From positions 1 to 32,552 of the forward strand of contig CAJYCI010000004.1 of assembly GCA_913428515.1 (NCBI GenBank): a DNA stretch of 32,552 bases, in the 5' to 3' direction. How positions within the stretch are numbered: position 1 is the stretch's first letter; the number at the start of each line of letters is the position of its first letter. The position numbers and the translations under genes are program-made. The notes under the pieces were generated by a model that saw only the letters and a program-made list of their open reading frames with translations, was not told the DNA's origin and searched no databases. This document shows, piece by piece, positions 8,713 to 18,941 of the stretch. This DNA comes from an uncultured Gammaproteobacteria bacterium. Lineage in GTDB: Bacteria; Pseudomonadota; Gammaproteobacteria; Pseudomonadales; Azotimanducaceae.

Positions 8713-9645
8713 TTGTCAGGTTATGACAATCATTACAGTGTTATGCTCGATGAAGCTCTCAAAGCTTTGTTTGTTCGTAAAAGCGGCACCTACGCAGATT
8801 GCACTTATGGTCGAGGCGGCCACAGTAGGGCAATTCTCTCAGCTTTAGGTGCTGAAGGTCGTTTATTAGCTTTGGATTCTGATTTGGACGCGGTGAATCA
8901 TGCAAAAAAAATGTTTGCTGATGATTCTCGAGTGATTGTTGAGCACAGTACGTTTTCGAATATTGAAAAGCTTGCTGGAAAGCACCATGCAACTGGATTT
9001 GATGGAGTCTTGTTAGATTTGGGCGTTTCTTCCCCCCAGCTAGATAACGCAAAAAGAGGATTTTCTTTTAGACTGGACGGTCCCTTGGATATGAGGCTGA
9101 ATTCAAACACTGGAATAACGGCGGCGGATTGGTTGCAGCAAGCACCACAAAAGGAAATCGAGAAAGTCTTAAAAAACTTTGGAGAAGAGAGATATTTTCG
9201 AAGAATAGCTAGGGCTCTAGTAACCGAAAGAAATAAATCTGAGCTCAAAACCACGAGTGGCCTTGTAGAAGTTGTCAAAAAAGCCATACCTGCTCTAGAC
9301 AGGAACAAGCACCCTGCGACTCGAGTTTTCCAAGCAATTCGAATCCACATTAATCGAGAGTTAGACGAGTTGTCGAATTGCTTGGAACAGCTAATCGGTC
9401 TAATGAATGCTGGTGGCCGAATAGTGGTAATTAGTTTCCACTCGCTGGAAGATAGGATTGTTAAAAATTTTTTCAAACGTAAAGCTCAGGGAGAGTATTT
9501 TCCAAGAAAGTTTCCGATTAAAGATGCTGATATAAAGAGAACTATAAGGGTTCTTGGAAAACCGCTAAAGGCATCTCAACAAGAAATTCTCAATAACCGA
9601 AGATCACGAAGCGCGATCATGAGAGTGGCGGAGAAAATGCCATGA
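8713..9645 (+). CDS. rsmH: 16S rRNA (cytosine(1402)-N4)-methyltransferase; TTG start
   Basis: HYSVMLDEALKAL...YADCTYGRGGHSRAIL...VLLDLGVSSPQLDNAKRGFSF; next to mraZ. Confidence 0.97.
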   Translation: MSGYDNHYSVMLDEALKALFVRKSGTYADCTYGRGGHSRAILSALGAEGRLLALDSDLDAVNHAKKMFADDSRVIVEHSTFSNIEKLAGKHHATGFDGVLLDLGVSSPQLDNAKRGFSFRLDGPLDMRLNSNTGITAADWLQQAPQKEIEKVLKNFGEERYFRRIARALVTERNKSELKTTSGLVEVVKKAIPALDRNKHPATRVFQAIRIHINRELDELSNCLEQLIGLMNAGGRIVVISFHSLEDRIVKNFFKRKAQGEYFPRKFPIKDADIKRTIRVLGKPLKASQQEILNNRRSRSAIMRVAEKMP

Positions 9646-9944
9646 TGAAAACTAGCGCCGCATTTCTGCTCTGGGTTATTTCTCCTCGTTACGTGGCCAT
9701 CTCCATTCTGGTATTGGTATTAGGGATGTCGGCTTTTTTTGTTTCTTTTTCTTCCCATCAAACAAGAGAGTTATATCGAAGCCTGCATGTCATTCAAAAG
9801 CAAAGAGACGATTTGGATTATGAATATCAAAAGTTAATTTTAGAAAGGGGGGCTTTTGCAGATTACTCAAGAATTACAGATCTTGCAAAAAAACAGCTAA
9901 ATATGCGTTCTCCCCTAACAGACGAGCTCGTTGTTTTAAGATGA
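9642..9944 (+). CDS. ftsL: Cell division protein FtsL
   Basis: Small protein with one N-terminal TM and a coiled coil, between rsmH and ftsI; 4-bp overlaps on both sides. Confidence 0.92.
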   Translation: MMKTSAAFLLWVISPRYVAISILVLVLGMSAFFVSFSSHQTRELYRSLHVIQKQRDDLDYEYQKLILERGAFADYSRITDLAKKQLNMRSPLTDELVVLR

Positions 9945-11596
9945 GTTTTTTGAGGGTTTATATCGTAGTTTTAGCTGTCTTTATTTCAGCGCTAGTGATA
10001 ATCATGAGGCTGATATTCTTGAATCTGGAGCAGAAAGAGTTTCTGCAGAGAGAAGGCGAAAAAAGAGCGATCGGCACCTCGGTTATAAACGTTAATCGCG
10101 GAATGATTCAGGATCGCTCAGGCAAGCCTCTGGCTGTAAGCACACCTGCTTTTGCTTTGAGGCTAGATCCTTCTAGAATAATCGAATCTGATCAAGACCT
10201 TTCTTTTCTAGCTGAATACTTAGGGGTAACGACCAAGATGCTACGAGCAAAGGTCGGAGAAAACACCAAAGGCAGGAGTTACTATTTAAGAAGGGACGTT
10301 CCTCCCTCAGATGCTCGCAGACTTTTAGACTTAGGTTTGAAGGGTTTGCAGGCAGACCGGACTTTTAAAAGATTTTACCCAGCGGGAGAAGTCGCTGCCC
10401 ACGTGGTAGGGATTGTGAATACAGATGATAAAGGGATTGAGGGGTTAGAACTCGCGTATGACAAATTGCTAACAGGCACTCCTGGTCAAAAAAAATTTTT
10501 GAGAAATGCTCATCGTGAGGTTGTAAAAGATGAACAACAGCTCGTCTTAGCAGAACCGGGCCAAAATCTGACGGTTTCCCTCGATCTGCGTCTTCAATAT
10601 CTTGCTTACAAAGAATTAAAGTCGGCTGTTTCCTCTTTTGAAGCGCAATCTGGTTCCGTCATTATTCTGGATGTTGAGAGCGGAGAGATTCTAGCGATGG
10701 TTAACCAACCCTCTTATAATCCAAATTATCGTAATCATAGGGTTTTAGATCCTAAAGCACTAAGAAATAGAGCGCTTACAGATGTCTACGAGCCTGGTTC
10801 TACCGTTAAACCATTGACGGTCGTCGCAGCTTTGGAGACAGGCAAATATTCTGCTGAATCTAATATTGACACCTCCCCTGGCTCATTGAAGATAGGTAGC
10901 TTAATAGTTCGGGATCCATCTAATCGTGGATTATTAAGTATGGATCAGGTGATCGCTCACTCGAGCCAAGTCGGAATCTCTAAGCTCGCCCTCAATTTAG
11001 ATGCACATGAAGTCAGAGCGCTATTTGATCGGATGGGCATAGGAAAGACGCTTTCGATCGGATTCCCTGGCGAGGAAACAGGTTCTTTGCCTTACTTTCG
11101 CCGTTGGAAAGATATCGACCGAGTTACCTTTGCTTATGGTTATGGTTTGACCCTGACCCCTACGCATCTTGCAAGTGCCTATATGACAATAGCAAACGAT
11201 GGTGTTAAGAGAGATTTAACTCTTTTAAGAGGTGGGCGTTCGGAATCGACAAGGGTTTTTTCAAGGCCTGTTGCTGCTCAATTAAAAAAAATGTTGTCAT
11301 TAGTAGTGATAGACGGCACCGGGCAAAAAGCCGAAGTGGATGGGTATCAAGTCGCAGGAAAGACAGGAACGGCAAGAAAGGTGGGCGCAGACGGTTATAC
11401 GGATAAAAATCACCTTGCCTTTTTTGCGGGATTGGCTCCGGCCAATCAGCCGAAATTAGTTGCTGTCGTACTTATAAATGACCCACAAACCGCACGAAGC
11501 GGTGGCGGTGCCATTGCCGCCCCTGTTTTCTCTAGAGTCATGGCAGGAGCTCTGAGAATCTTGAATATCCCTCCCGCAAGAAAAGGTCCAGTTTGA
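9941..11596 (+). CDS. ftsI: Peptidoglycan D,D-transpeptidase FtsI (PBP3)
   Basis: N-terminal TM; YEPGSTVKPLTVVAALE (SxxK), SSQVGISKLAL (SxN-type), KTGTARK (KTG) motifs. Confidence 0.96.
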   Translation: MSFLRVYIVVLAVFISALVIIMRLIFLNLEQKEFLQREGEKRAIGTSVINVNRGMIQDRSGKPLAVSTPAFALRLDPSRIIESDQDLSFLAEYLGVTTKMLRAKVGENTKGRSYYLRRDVPPSDARRLLDLGLKGLQADRTFKRFYPAGEVAAHVVGIVNTDDKGIEGLELAYDKLLTGTPGQKKFLRNAHREVVKDEQQLVLAEPGQNLTVSLDLRLQYLAYKELKSAVSSFEAQSGSVIILDVESGEILAMVNQPSYNPNYRNHRVLDPKALRNRALTDVYEPGSTVKPLTVVAALETGKYSAESNIDTSPGSLKIGSLIVRDPSNRGLLSMDQVIAHSSQVGISKLALNLDAHEVRALFDRMGIGKTLSIGFPGEETGSLPYFRRWKDIDRVTFAYGYGLTLTPTHLASAYMTIANDGVKRDLTLLRGGRSESTRVFSRPVAAQLKKMLSLVVIDGTGQKAEVDGYQVAGKTGTARKVGADGYTDKNHLAFFAGLAPANQPKLVAVVLINDPQTARSGGGAIAAPVFSRVMAGALRILNIPPARKGPV

Positions 11597-13050
11597 TGGG
11601 AATATTATTAAGTGAACTCATTTGCAACAAAGGGTTGCCGGATATTCGCTTAAATGGAATTTCTACAGATAGTAGGAAAATAAGAAAAGGCGATCTTTTC
11701 GTGAGCCTTTCTGGCCGTAAACATGAGGGTAATGATTTTATAAGCGACGCACTCCGTAAAGGAGCTGCTGCGGTGATAACAGATAGGCTTCCGAAAAAAA
11801 AATATATGACGGATTTACCAATTTTCTACTTTGCGAACCTAAGACAAGACCTGGGGGAGTACGCTTCTCGATTTTTTGGGTTCCCCTCTAAGAATATGCA
11901 AGTAATCGCTTTGACCGGAACAAATGGAAAAACTTCTGTAACCCATTTCCTCGCTCAAGTTATGAAAGGGCGATGTTTTAGCCCAGGCATAATTGGATCA
12001 TTAGGGTATGGAGAGCCCGGGAAACTCGTCTCTGCTGACCTAACGACACCTGATGCAGTTAGATTACAGAGTATTTTAAGGGCTCTTTATGAGAAAGGAT
12101 GTGAACATGTTTTCCTGGAGGCTTCCTCTCATGGTCTTCATCAAGGTCGTCTGTCTGGGGTTGACGTAGATATCGCTGTTATGACTAACATCTCCCAAGA
12201 TCATCTTGACTATCATGGGACCATGGAAGCGTATAAAGATGCAAAGGCAAAGTTATTTACGCGAGGCTCATTGAAAAAAGCAGTTATTAATAAAGATGAT
12301 GCATATGCGATAAATTTGCAACGCCGTTTGTCTACTGATGTTGAGGTCAAAACCTATGGTTGTAAGCATCCAGCAGATATTCGTCTAATCTCTGCGAGTT
12401 TTAATAGAAAAGGAATTTCTTTGAGCGTTTCTTGTTCTGGCTTTGAATTTTCGGCCGATCTCTCATTATTCGGAACTTTCAATGTAGAAAATATTTTGGC
12501 AACGTTAGCCACTTTGGATGCTATGGGTTGGAGTGGTGAAGAAATCTCTCATTCAATCCGCGATTTAGCCGGTGTTCCTGGAAGAATGGAGTTAGTTTCG
12601 AAGGAAGAGGAGCCCACAGTGTTTCTCGATTATGCACATACGCCTGATGGCCTAAGAAAATCTTTACTTAGTATTCGCGAGCATTTTGGAGGAAGAAAAT
12701 TAACCTGTTTGTTTGGCTGTGGTGGAGATCGCGATGCATCAAAACGCAATTTAATGGGTAAAATAGCCAACGAATTATCAGATACGATTATCCTGACGAA
12801 TGATAATCCTCGAGGCGAGGCTCCTGAGGATATTATTCGTGATATCGGAGGGGGAATCTCTAGACCATACCTGTGTGAGCTAGATAGAGCTAAAGCAATC
12901 TCTGAAGCTATTAGAGCTGCTAAAAATGAAGATGTAATATTGGTGGCAGGGAAAGGTCGAGAAATGTTCCAGGAGGTCAAGCTTGATAAGATTCCCCATC
13001 AAGATTTGAATAGCATTCGGGTTGCTTTGGAGGCTAGAGAGCATGTCTGA
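11596..13050 (+). CDS. murE: UDP-MurNAc-L-Ala-D-Glu:meso-diaminopimelate ligase
   Basis: TGTNGKTSVTHF ATP-binding loop; DNPRGE motif typical of mDAP-specific MurE. ATG at 11596 overlaps the ftsI stop (TGATG). Confidence 0.96.
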   Translation: MGILLSELICNKGLPDIRLNGISTDSRKIRKGDLFVSLSGRKHEGNDFISDALRKGAAAVITDRLPKKKYMTDLPIFYFANLRQDLGEYASRFFGFPSKNMQVIALTGTNGKTSVTHFLAQVMKGRCFSPGIIGSLGYGEPGKLVSADLTTPDAVRLQSILRALYEKGCEHVFLEASSHGLHQGRLSGVDVDIAVMTNISQDHLDYHGTMEAYKDAKAKLFTRGSLKKAVINKDDAYAINLQRRLSTDVEVKTYGCKHPADIRLISASFNRKGISLSVSCSGFEFSADLSLFGTFNVENILATLATLDAMGWSGEEISHSIRDLAGVPGRMELVSKEEEPTVFLDYAHTPDGLRKSLLSIREHFGGRKLTCLFGCGGDRDASKRNLMGKIANELSDTIILTNDNPRGEAPEDIIRDIGGGISRPYLCELDRAKAISEAIRAAKNEDVILVAGKGREMFQEVKLDKIPHQDLNSIRVALEAREHV

Positions 13051-14362
13051 GGCGCGAAGAGTCATTGCGGGTTTAGGAAAGACTGGACTCAGCTATGCAA
13101 AATTTTTAACCGCTCAAAATCTTGAGTTTGAGGTTCTTGAAGACAATTTGACCGAAGGAAAAATGTCTCAACTAAACAAGATAAAAAAAGGGGTTAAGGT
13201 CAGTTCGTTTAGTGATAATAAGCTTTTAGATGTTTCAGAGATATATCTTAGCCCCGGAGTGCCCAAGTTCAAGAAATGTATCGATCAAGCAGTAAAGAAT
13301 GGCGCTCAAATATTAAGCGATATCAAGATGTTTTTCGATCGAGTCCAGTGTCCGGTGGTCGCTATTACTGGAACAAATGGAAAATCAACTGTGGCTGAAC
13401 TCGTTGCTCTTGCGCTCGCTAACTGCTTTGAAAATATATTGCTAGCTGGGAATATCGGCGAGCCTGTTCTAGATAATATAAATTCAAAGCCAGCTCTCGC
13501 TGTTTTAGAGTTGTCTAGTTTCCAGTTGGAGGATCTCTATGAAGTCCGCCCAGAGGTGGCTGTAGTTTTGAATTTATCTCCAGATCATATGGATCGTTAT
13601 GATGACGTGGACTCCTATTTTTCAACGAAATTATCTATCTATGATAACTGCAAGAAAGCAGTAATTAACCGTGCGCTAGCGAAAAAGATAAAAGGCAGGT
13701 TTAAAAGACTAGCGACTTTCGGCCTCGGAGAAACAGAGGGCCTGGGAAATTTTGGTACAGTCACAAGACATAATGAAACATTTTTAGTTCATGGCTCTGA
13801 AGTCCTTCTTAAAGAGAGCGACTTAAACTTGAAGGGCAGTCATAACTTAGAAAATGTGCTAGCAACTTTGGCTATAGCTTGGCTTCTGGATGTTAATATT
13901 TCTTCTGTTTTAGAGACCATAAAAGAATATCGAGGTTTGCCTCATCGAAGTGAAGTGATCACAGGTAAAAATGGGGTTCTTTTTGTTAACGATTCTAAAG
14001 CGACAAATCAAGGAGCTCTTTTAGCTTCTTTAAAAAGTCATGCGAAGAACCACAGGATACATCTGATTTTGGGCGGAGAAACTAAAGGGGCAAGTTTCTC
14101 TCGTTTGGCGGAAAAGATAAGGCCGTTGGTCAAATCTCTATGTATTATTGGAAAAAATCAAGAGCAACTGCAGCACGAGCTTTCTCGCTGCTCTCCCATG
14201 GGGTGTGAAAATATTCACGATGCAGTCTCCGAATGCTACAAAAATTCAAAGTCAGGAGATCTAGTTCTATTATCCCCTGGCTGCGCAAGCACTGATCAAT
14301 TTAAAAATTTTGAAGAGCGCGGAAATGTCTTTAAAAGAGCAGTCTCAGAGGTTCTCTTATGA
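13043..14362 (+). CDS. murD: UDP-MurNAc-L-alanine:D-glutamate ligase
   Basis: VIAGLGKTGLSYAKFL..., AITGTNGKSTVAELVALAL, NLSPDHMDRY, NDSKATN. The natural start is the ATG at 13043, overlapping the murE stop; the ORF-track start at 13022 is too far upstream. Confidence 0.95.
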   Translation: MSEARRVIAGLGKTGLSYAKFLTAQNLEFEVLEDNLTEGKMSQLNKIKKGVKVSSFSDNKLLDVSEIYLSPGVPKFKKCIDQAVKNGAQILSDIKMFFDRVQCPVVAITGTNGKSTVAELVALALANCFENILLAGNIGEPVLDNINSKPALAVLELSSFQLEDLYEVRPEVAVVLNLSPDHMDRYDDVDSYFSTKLSIYDNCKKAVINRALAKKIKGRFKRLATFGLGETEGLGNFGTVTRHNETFLVHGSEVLLKESDLNLKGSHNLENVLATLAIAWLLDVNISSVLETIKEYRGLPHRSEVITGKNGVLFVNDSKATNQGALLASLKSHAKNHRIHLILGGETKGASFSRLAEKIRPLVKSLCIIGKNQEQLQHELSRCSPMGCENIHDAVSECYKNSKSGDLVLLSPGCASTDQFKNFEERGNVFKRAVSEVLL

Positions 14363-15522
14363 AAGCTCGTGTAAAGCATCAGAAAGAAATTGACTCGGAG
14401 CATTTAGTTAGTCCGGTTGACCCTGTGTTGTCTGCCATCACTTTAGCTCTCCTAGTCTTCGGATCGATTATGGTGGGCTCGGCCTCTATGGAAATTGGAC
14501 TAAGAAATTACGGAAATCCTTTCCATCTCGTTGCTATCCATCACATATATATTTTTTTGGGATTGCTTTCTTTCGTTTTTGTTCTAGGACTACCAATGAT
14601 ATTTTGGGAAAAAATGGGATGGGGTTTTCTGATAATCTCTTTATTGGTTTTAACTGCCGTTCTCGTGCCAGGGATTGGAAAAGAGGTTAATGGCTCTATT
14701 CGTTGGATTCAAATCGGACCGATTAACTTGCAAGGATCTGAATTCGTCAAATTATTTTTCTTGGTTTACCTTGCTAAAAGTTTAACTGACAAAACAGATC
14801 AGTCATTAAGCAACCCCAGAACCCTCTTTGTTCCTGCTTTTTTTCTTGGCTTTATTGTCCTGCTCCTTATGCAACAACCTGATTTTGGTGCTTCCATCGT
14901 TTTGATCATAAGTAGTGCTGCGGTTTTCTATCTGTCGGGAGTTTCCTCACGATTTCTTTTCCCTTTTGGGTTCCTCATCTTAATTTTCATCATGATATTT
15001 TCCTTCATACAACCTTACAGGTTCGAGAGGATTATCTCTTTTTTTGACCCTTGGCATGATCCGTTCGGAAGTGGATATCAGTTAACTCAAGCGCTCATAG
15101 CTTTTGGCAGGGGCGAGTGGCTTGGGTTAGGACTGGGAAATAGCATACAGAAACTATTTTTCTTGCCTGAGGCACACACTGATTTTATTTTCTCGATCAT
15201 TGGTGAGGAGTTAGGTTTTGTAGGTGCTTCTTGCGTTGTTTTGTTATTCGTGGTCCTTGTGATTCGAGGATTATCGATTGGAAATTCTGCGAGGAGGAAA
15301 GGGATGAATTTCCACTCTAGCCTAGCATATGGAATTTCAATTCTTTTAGGCGTTCAATCTGCCGTAAATCTCGGAGTAAATTTGGGAGTCTTGCCGACAA
15401 AGGGAATAACGCTGCCTTTTATTAGTTACGGTGGAAACAGCTTAGTGGTCAGCTTGGTAATGGTTGCAATCTTACTCCGGATAGAGATCGAGACCCGGGC
15501 AGGAAAAGAAAGAAATGTCTAG
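14359..15522 (+). CDS. ftsW: Peptidoglycan glycosyltransferase FtsW (SEDS family)
   Basis: Multi-TM; [37 protein letters not shown] and [12 protein letters not shown] are SEDS hallmarks. Confidence 0.95.
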   Translation: [387 protein letters not shown]

Positions 15523-16954
15523 TTTTCGCTATGACCCAGTCGCGCAAATGGGGCGAATAAAACGAATTCATTTTGTTGGGATCGGTGGAGCGGGAATGAG
15601 CGGAATCGCTGAGGTTCTTCACAATCAGGGGTATCAAGTGTCTGGTTCCGACAATCAGTCATCCGATATGACTAATAGGCTTAGTTCCTTGGGAGCAAAA
15701 ATATTCATTGGGCACAAAGCGTCTCAGATCAATGACGCTGAGGCTGTGGTTGTTTCAAGTGCCATTCCAAAAACGAATCCAGAGTACTTAAGCGCAATTA
15801 AACGGCGTGTTCCAGTTGTTCAAAGAGCCGAGATGTTAGCGGAGCTAATGAGGTATCGATATGGTATTGCAGTTGCGGGTACACACGGAAAAACTACGAC
15901 CACTAGCTTGATTGCCTCGGTATTTAATGAGGCCGAACTTGACCCAACCTTTATAATCGGTGGGCTTCTTAACAGCTCCGCAAGCAATGCTAAATTAGGA
16001 GCATCTCGTTACCTGATAGCAGAAGCGGACGAAAGCGATGCTTCTTTTCTCCATCTTCAGCCAATGCTAACTGTTCTGACTAACGTTGATAGAGATCATT
16101 TGATAAATTATGAAGGAAGTTTTAAAAAGCTACAGCAAGCTTTTATAAAATTCATTCACAATTTGCCGTTTTACGGGTTGCTGGTTGCATGTATTGACGA
16201 TCCGATTACTAAAGTAATCCTGTCCCGAGTTAACCGTCCTATTATTACCTACGGTTTTGATGAAGAAGCTGATTATAGAGCGACTGATTTTATACAGAAG
16301 GGGTTTAAGTCCACCTTTACAGTAAAAAAGAAAAACGATCCCGGGTTGTCAGCATCTGTAGATTTCAGAATGCCTGGTTCTGAGAATGTTCAAAACGCCC
16401 TTGCATCTTTCGCAGTTGCATCTGAAGAAGGTATTGCAATAGAGAAGATTATTAGAGGAATTGAGTCTTTCGATGGCGTTTCAAGAAGATTTCAGTATCA
16501 CGGAACCTTCGGTGTAGCTCAAGGGAAATTTATGTTGGTGGATGACTACGGACACCATCCAAACGAGGTAAGATCAGTAATAGCAGCTATTCGGAATGGA
16601 TGGCCTGATTCACGACTAATAATGGTTTACCAACCTCACAGATACTCAAGGACATTGGAAATGTTTGAGAGTTTTGTTGATGTTCTCTCCAGTGTAGATC
16701 ATCTTTTCTTGCTAGAGACCTATGCCGCTGGAGAAGAGGCTCTTGAGGGTGCTGGAAGTAAAGATCTTTTTAATCAGCTAAAACTAAAAACTTCTGTTTC
16801 AGTTAAATTTGTAGAGTCCATTCAGGAAGTGCCATGTTTGCTTGAATCGTGTGTTCGTCCTGGAGATTTAGTTGTTACTCAGGGAGCAGGAGAGACTGCG
16901 CAGATAGCAAAGACTTTAACTCAAAGATGGCAGAGCGAGGAAACGATTTCATGA
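15515..16954 (+). CDS. murC: UDP-N-acetylmuramate:L-alanine ligase
   Basis: IHFVGIGGAGMSGIAEVL, VAGTHGKTTTTSLIA, LVDDYGHHPNEV, QPHRYSRT. Confidence 0.97.
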   Translation: MSSFRYDPVAQMGRIKRIHFVGIGGAGMSGIAEVLHNQGYQVSGSDNQSSDMTNRLSSLGAKIFIGHKASQINDAEAVVVSSAIPKTNPEYLSAIKRRVPVVQRAEMLAELMRYRYGIAVAGTHGKTTTTSLIASVFNEAELDPTFIIGGLLNSSASNAKLGASRYLIAEADESDASFLHLQPMLTVLTNVDRDHLINYEGSFKKLQQAFIKFIHNLPFYGLLVACIDDPITKVILSRVNRPIITYGFDEEADYRATDFIQKGFKSTFTVKKKNDPGLSASVDFRMPGSENVQNALASFAVASEEGIAIEKIIRGIESFDGVSRRFQYHGTFGVAQGKFMLVDDYGHHPNEVRSVIAAIRNGWPDSRLIMVYQPHRYSRTLEMFESFVDVLSSVDHLFLLETYAAGEEALEGAGSKDLFNQLKLKTSVSVKFVESIQEVPCLLESCVRPGDLVVTQGAGETAQIAKTLTQRWQSEETIS

Positions 16955-17673
16955 ATGGGATTTTTTTAAGATTGGGTTTGATGGCTTCGCTTTCTTTAGG
17001 ATTTATCTCTTTGGCAGTTGTTGCTTTGGACAAGTCGTCTTTTGGATCCTTGTCGATTTCAGGGGATCTCAATAGTGAACAACTTTTGCGAGCAAAAGAA
17101 ATATTAGCAGAAAACAGTGGGAGAGGATCCAATCCAAGAAATATTATCTCTGCTTTATCGAAGCTGCCGTGGATTCGAGAAGTAAACTTGCGGAAGCATT
17201 GGTCTTTGGGATCTGTCCTTGAGGTTTCTCCAAAAAATGTAATTGCCTATTGGAATGACGATTCTTTTATTGCAAACGATGGGGTAGTCCTACAAGGAGA
17301 CCTTTTTCGTGCAGGAAGCCTTCCCTATTTTTATGGCCCGAAAGGAAGTGAAAAAAATCTGATTGACTTCTATCTGCAGGTCAGCGGAGTTTTGAGAAGA
17401 TATGGACATCAGATAAATGAGCTTAAGCTTTCCGGCTTAGGGTCTTGGTCAATTGAGACGCAGACTGGACTTCATCTTTTTTTAGGAAGAAATGAACTAA
17501 AAAATCGGTTAGAGCGTTTTGTTGCTTTGGAGGAGCATCGCCGAATCAATGGTGATGAACGGACGGTTCTGAGTGTCGATGCTAGATATCCGGGTGGATT
17601 AGCAGTTAGATTCGCCGACGAAAAGTTTGGGCGAATATCAAGAAATTTAGCCCATAAGGAGATTGACTTGTGA
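16951..17673 (+). CDS. ftsQ: Cell division protein FtsQ
   Basis: Start ATG at 16951 (ATGA overlap with the murC stop). N-terminal TM, POTRA/FtsQ-type region LPWIREVNLRKHWSLGSVLEVSPKNVIAYW. Located between murC and ftsA. Confidence 0.92.
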   Translation: MNGIFLRLGLMASLSLGFISLAVVALDKSSFGSLSISGDLNSEQLLRAKEILAENSGRGSNPRNIISALSKLPWIREVNLRKHWSLGSVLEVSPKNVIAYWNDDSFIANDGVVLQGDLFRAGSLPYFYGPKGSEKNLIDFYLQVSGVLRRYGHQINELKLSGLGSWSIETQTGLHLFLGRNELKNRLERFVALEEHRRINGDERTVLSVDARYPGGLAVRFADEKFGRISRNLAHKEIDL

Positions 17674-18899
17674 TAAATCCAAATAATGGTCAAATAATGG
17701 TCGGGCTAGATATTGGAACCTCTAAAGTAGTCGCGATAGTTGCTGAATTGGGACTAGAGGGAGAGATAGATATTATAGGAATAGGTAGTCATCCCTCAAA
17801 GGGGCTTAAAAAAGGGGTAGTAGTGAATATCGAGACTACTGTCGAATCAATTAAACGTGCGATCGAAGAGGCAGAACTCATGGCGGGGTGCCAAATAGAG
17901 CAAGTCTATGCAGGGATCGCTGGAAGTCATATTCGAGGTCTAAACTCTCACGGTATAGTAGCGATAAGAGATAAGGAAGTTTTTCAAGCAGATATTGAAA
18001 GAGTAATTGATGCTGCTCAAGCCGTTGCCATTCCTGCGGATCAAAAGGTTCTTCATGTTCTTCCACAAGAGTACGTGATAGATGACCAAGAAGGTGTAAA
18101 AGAACCTCTGGGGATGTCGGGTGTCCGGCTAGAGGCAAAAGTTCATCTCATAACATGCGCCGTTAATGCCTATCAAAATATTGAAAAGTGTATTAAGAGG
18201 TGCGGTCTGGAAGTCGAGGATATTATTTTGGAGCAACTTGCTTCAGGAGACGCAGTATTAACTGAGGACGAAAAAGATTTAGGAGTCTGCCTAGTAGACA
18301 TTGGTGGCGGGACTACAGATATTGCGATATTTTCTGAGGGTGCAATCCGGCACACAGCTGTAATCCCCATTGCGGGAGATCAGGTAACAAACGATATAGC
18401 GATGGCTCTTAGGACCCCAACACCCAATGCTGAGGAGATAAAAATCAAGTATGCGTGTGCGCTTGGTTCTTTGGCTCAAGAAAATGAAACTATAAAAATT
18501 CCTAGTGTAGGAGATAGGTCTGATAGAAATCTGTCTCGGCAAGCTTTAGCTGACGTGGTAGAGCCAAGGTATGAAGAGTTATTTTCATTAGTTCAAGCTG
18601 AATTAAGGCGCAGCGGTTTTGAGGATTTGGTTGCAGCTGGAATAGTCCTGACTGGTGGAACCAGTAAGATTGAAGGGGCTATCGAACTAGCGGAAGAAAT
18701 ATTTCACATGCCTGTAAGCCTGGGTAAGCCAAAAAACGTGGCGGGTTTGTCAGATATAGTGCGAAACCCCATTTATTCAACAGCAGTTGGGCTCTTGCAC
18801 TACGGCGCTAATCAACAAACTAGAGGGACTGCGAACAAGCCTAAGAAAAAATCGTATGGGCTAATAAACCAGTTTAAGAAGTGGTTTACGGGGAATTAA
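17670..18899 (+). CDS. ftsA: Cell division protein FtsA; GTG start overlapping the ftsQ stop
   Basis: MVGLDIGTSKVVAIVAELG, HVLPQEYVIDDQEGVKEPLGMSGVRLEAKVHLIT, VDIGGGTTDIAIF; C-terminal amphipathic LINQFKKWFTGN. Confidence 0.97.
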   Translation: MINPNNGQIMVGLDIGTSKVVAIVAELGLEGEIDIIGIGSHPSKGLKKGVVVNIETTVESIKRAIEEAELMAGCQIEQVYAGIAGSHIRGLNSHGIVAIRDKEVFQADIERVIDAAQAVAIPADQKVLHVLPQEYVIDDQEGVKEPLGMSGVRLEAKVHLITCAVNAYQNIEKCIKRCGLEVEDIILEQLASGDAVLTEDEKDLGVCLVDIGGGTTDIAIFSEGAIRHTAVIPIAGDQVTNDIAMALRTPTPNAEEIKIKYACALGSLAQENETIKIPSVGDRSDRNLSRQALADVVEPRYEELFSLVQAELRRSGFEDLVAAGIVLTGGTSKIEGAIELAEEIFHMPVSLGKPKNVAGLSDIVRNPIYSTAVGLLHYGANQQTRGTANKPKKKSYGLINQFKKWFTGN

Positions 18900-18941
18900 A
18901 AAAATAAAGAGATTTAACATATCTTTAAAGGAGAAAAAATT

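Noticed and set aside
8898-9476. 192-aa ORF antisense to rsmH
   Set aside because: Lies wholly within rsmH on the other strand; no family features.
12630-12980. 116-aa ORF antisense to murE
   Set aside because: Shadow ORF inside a confidently identified gene.
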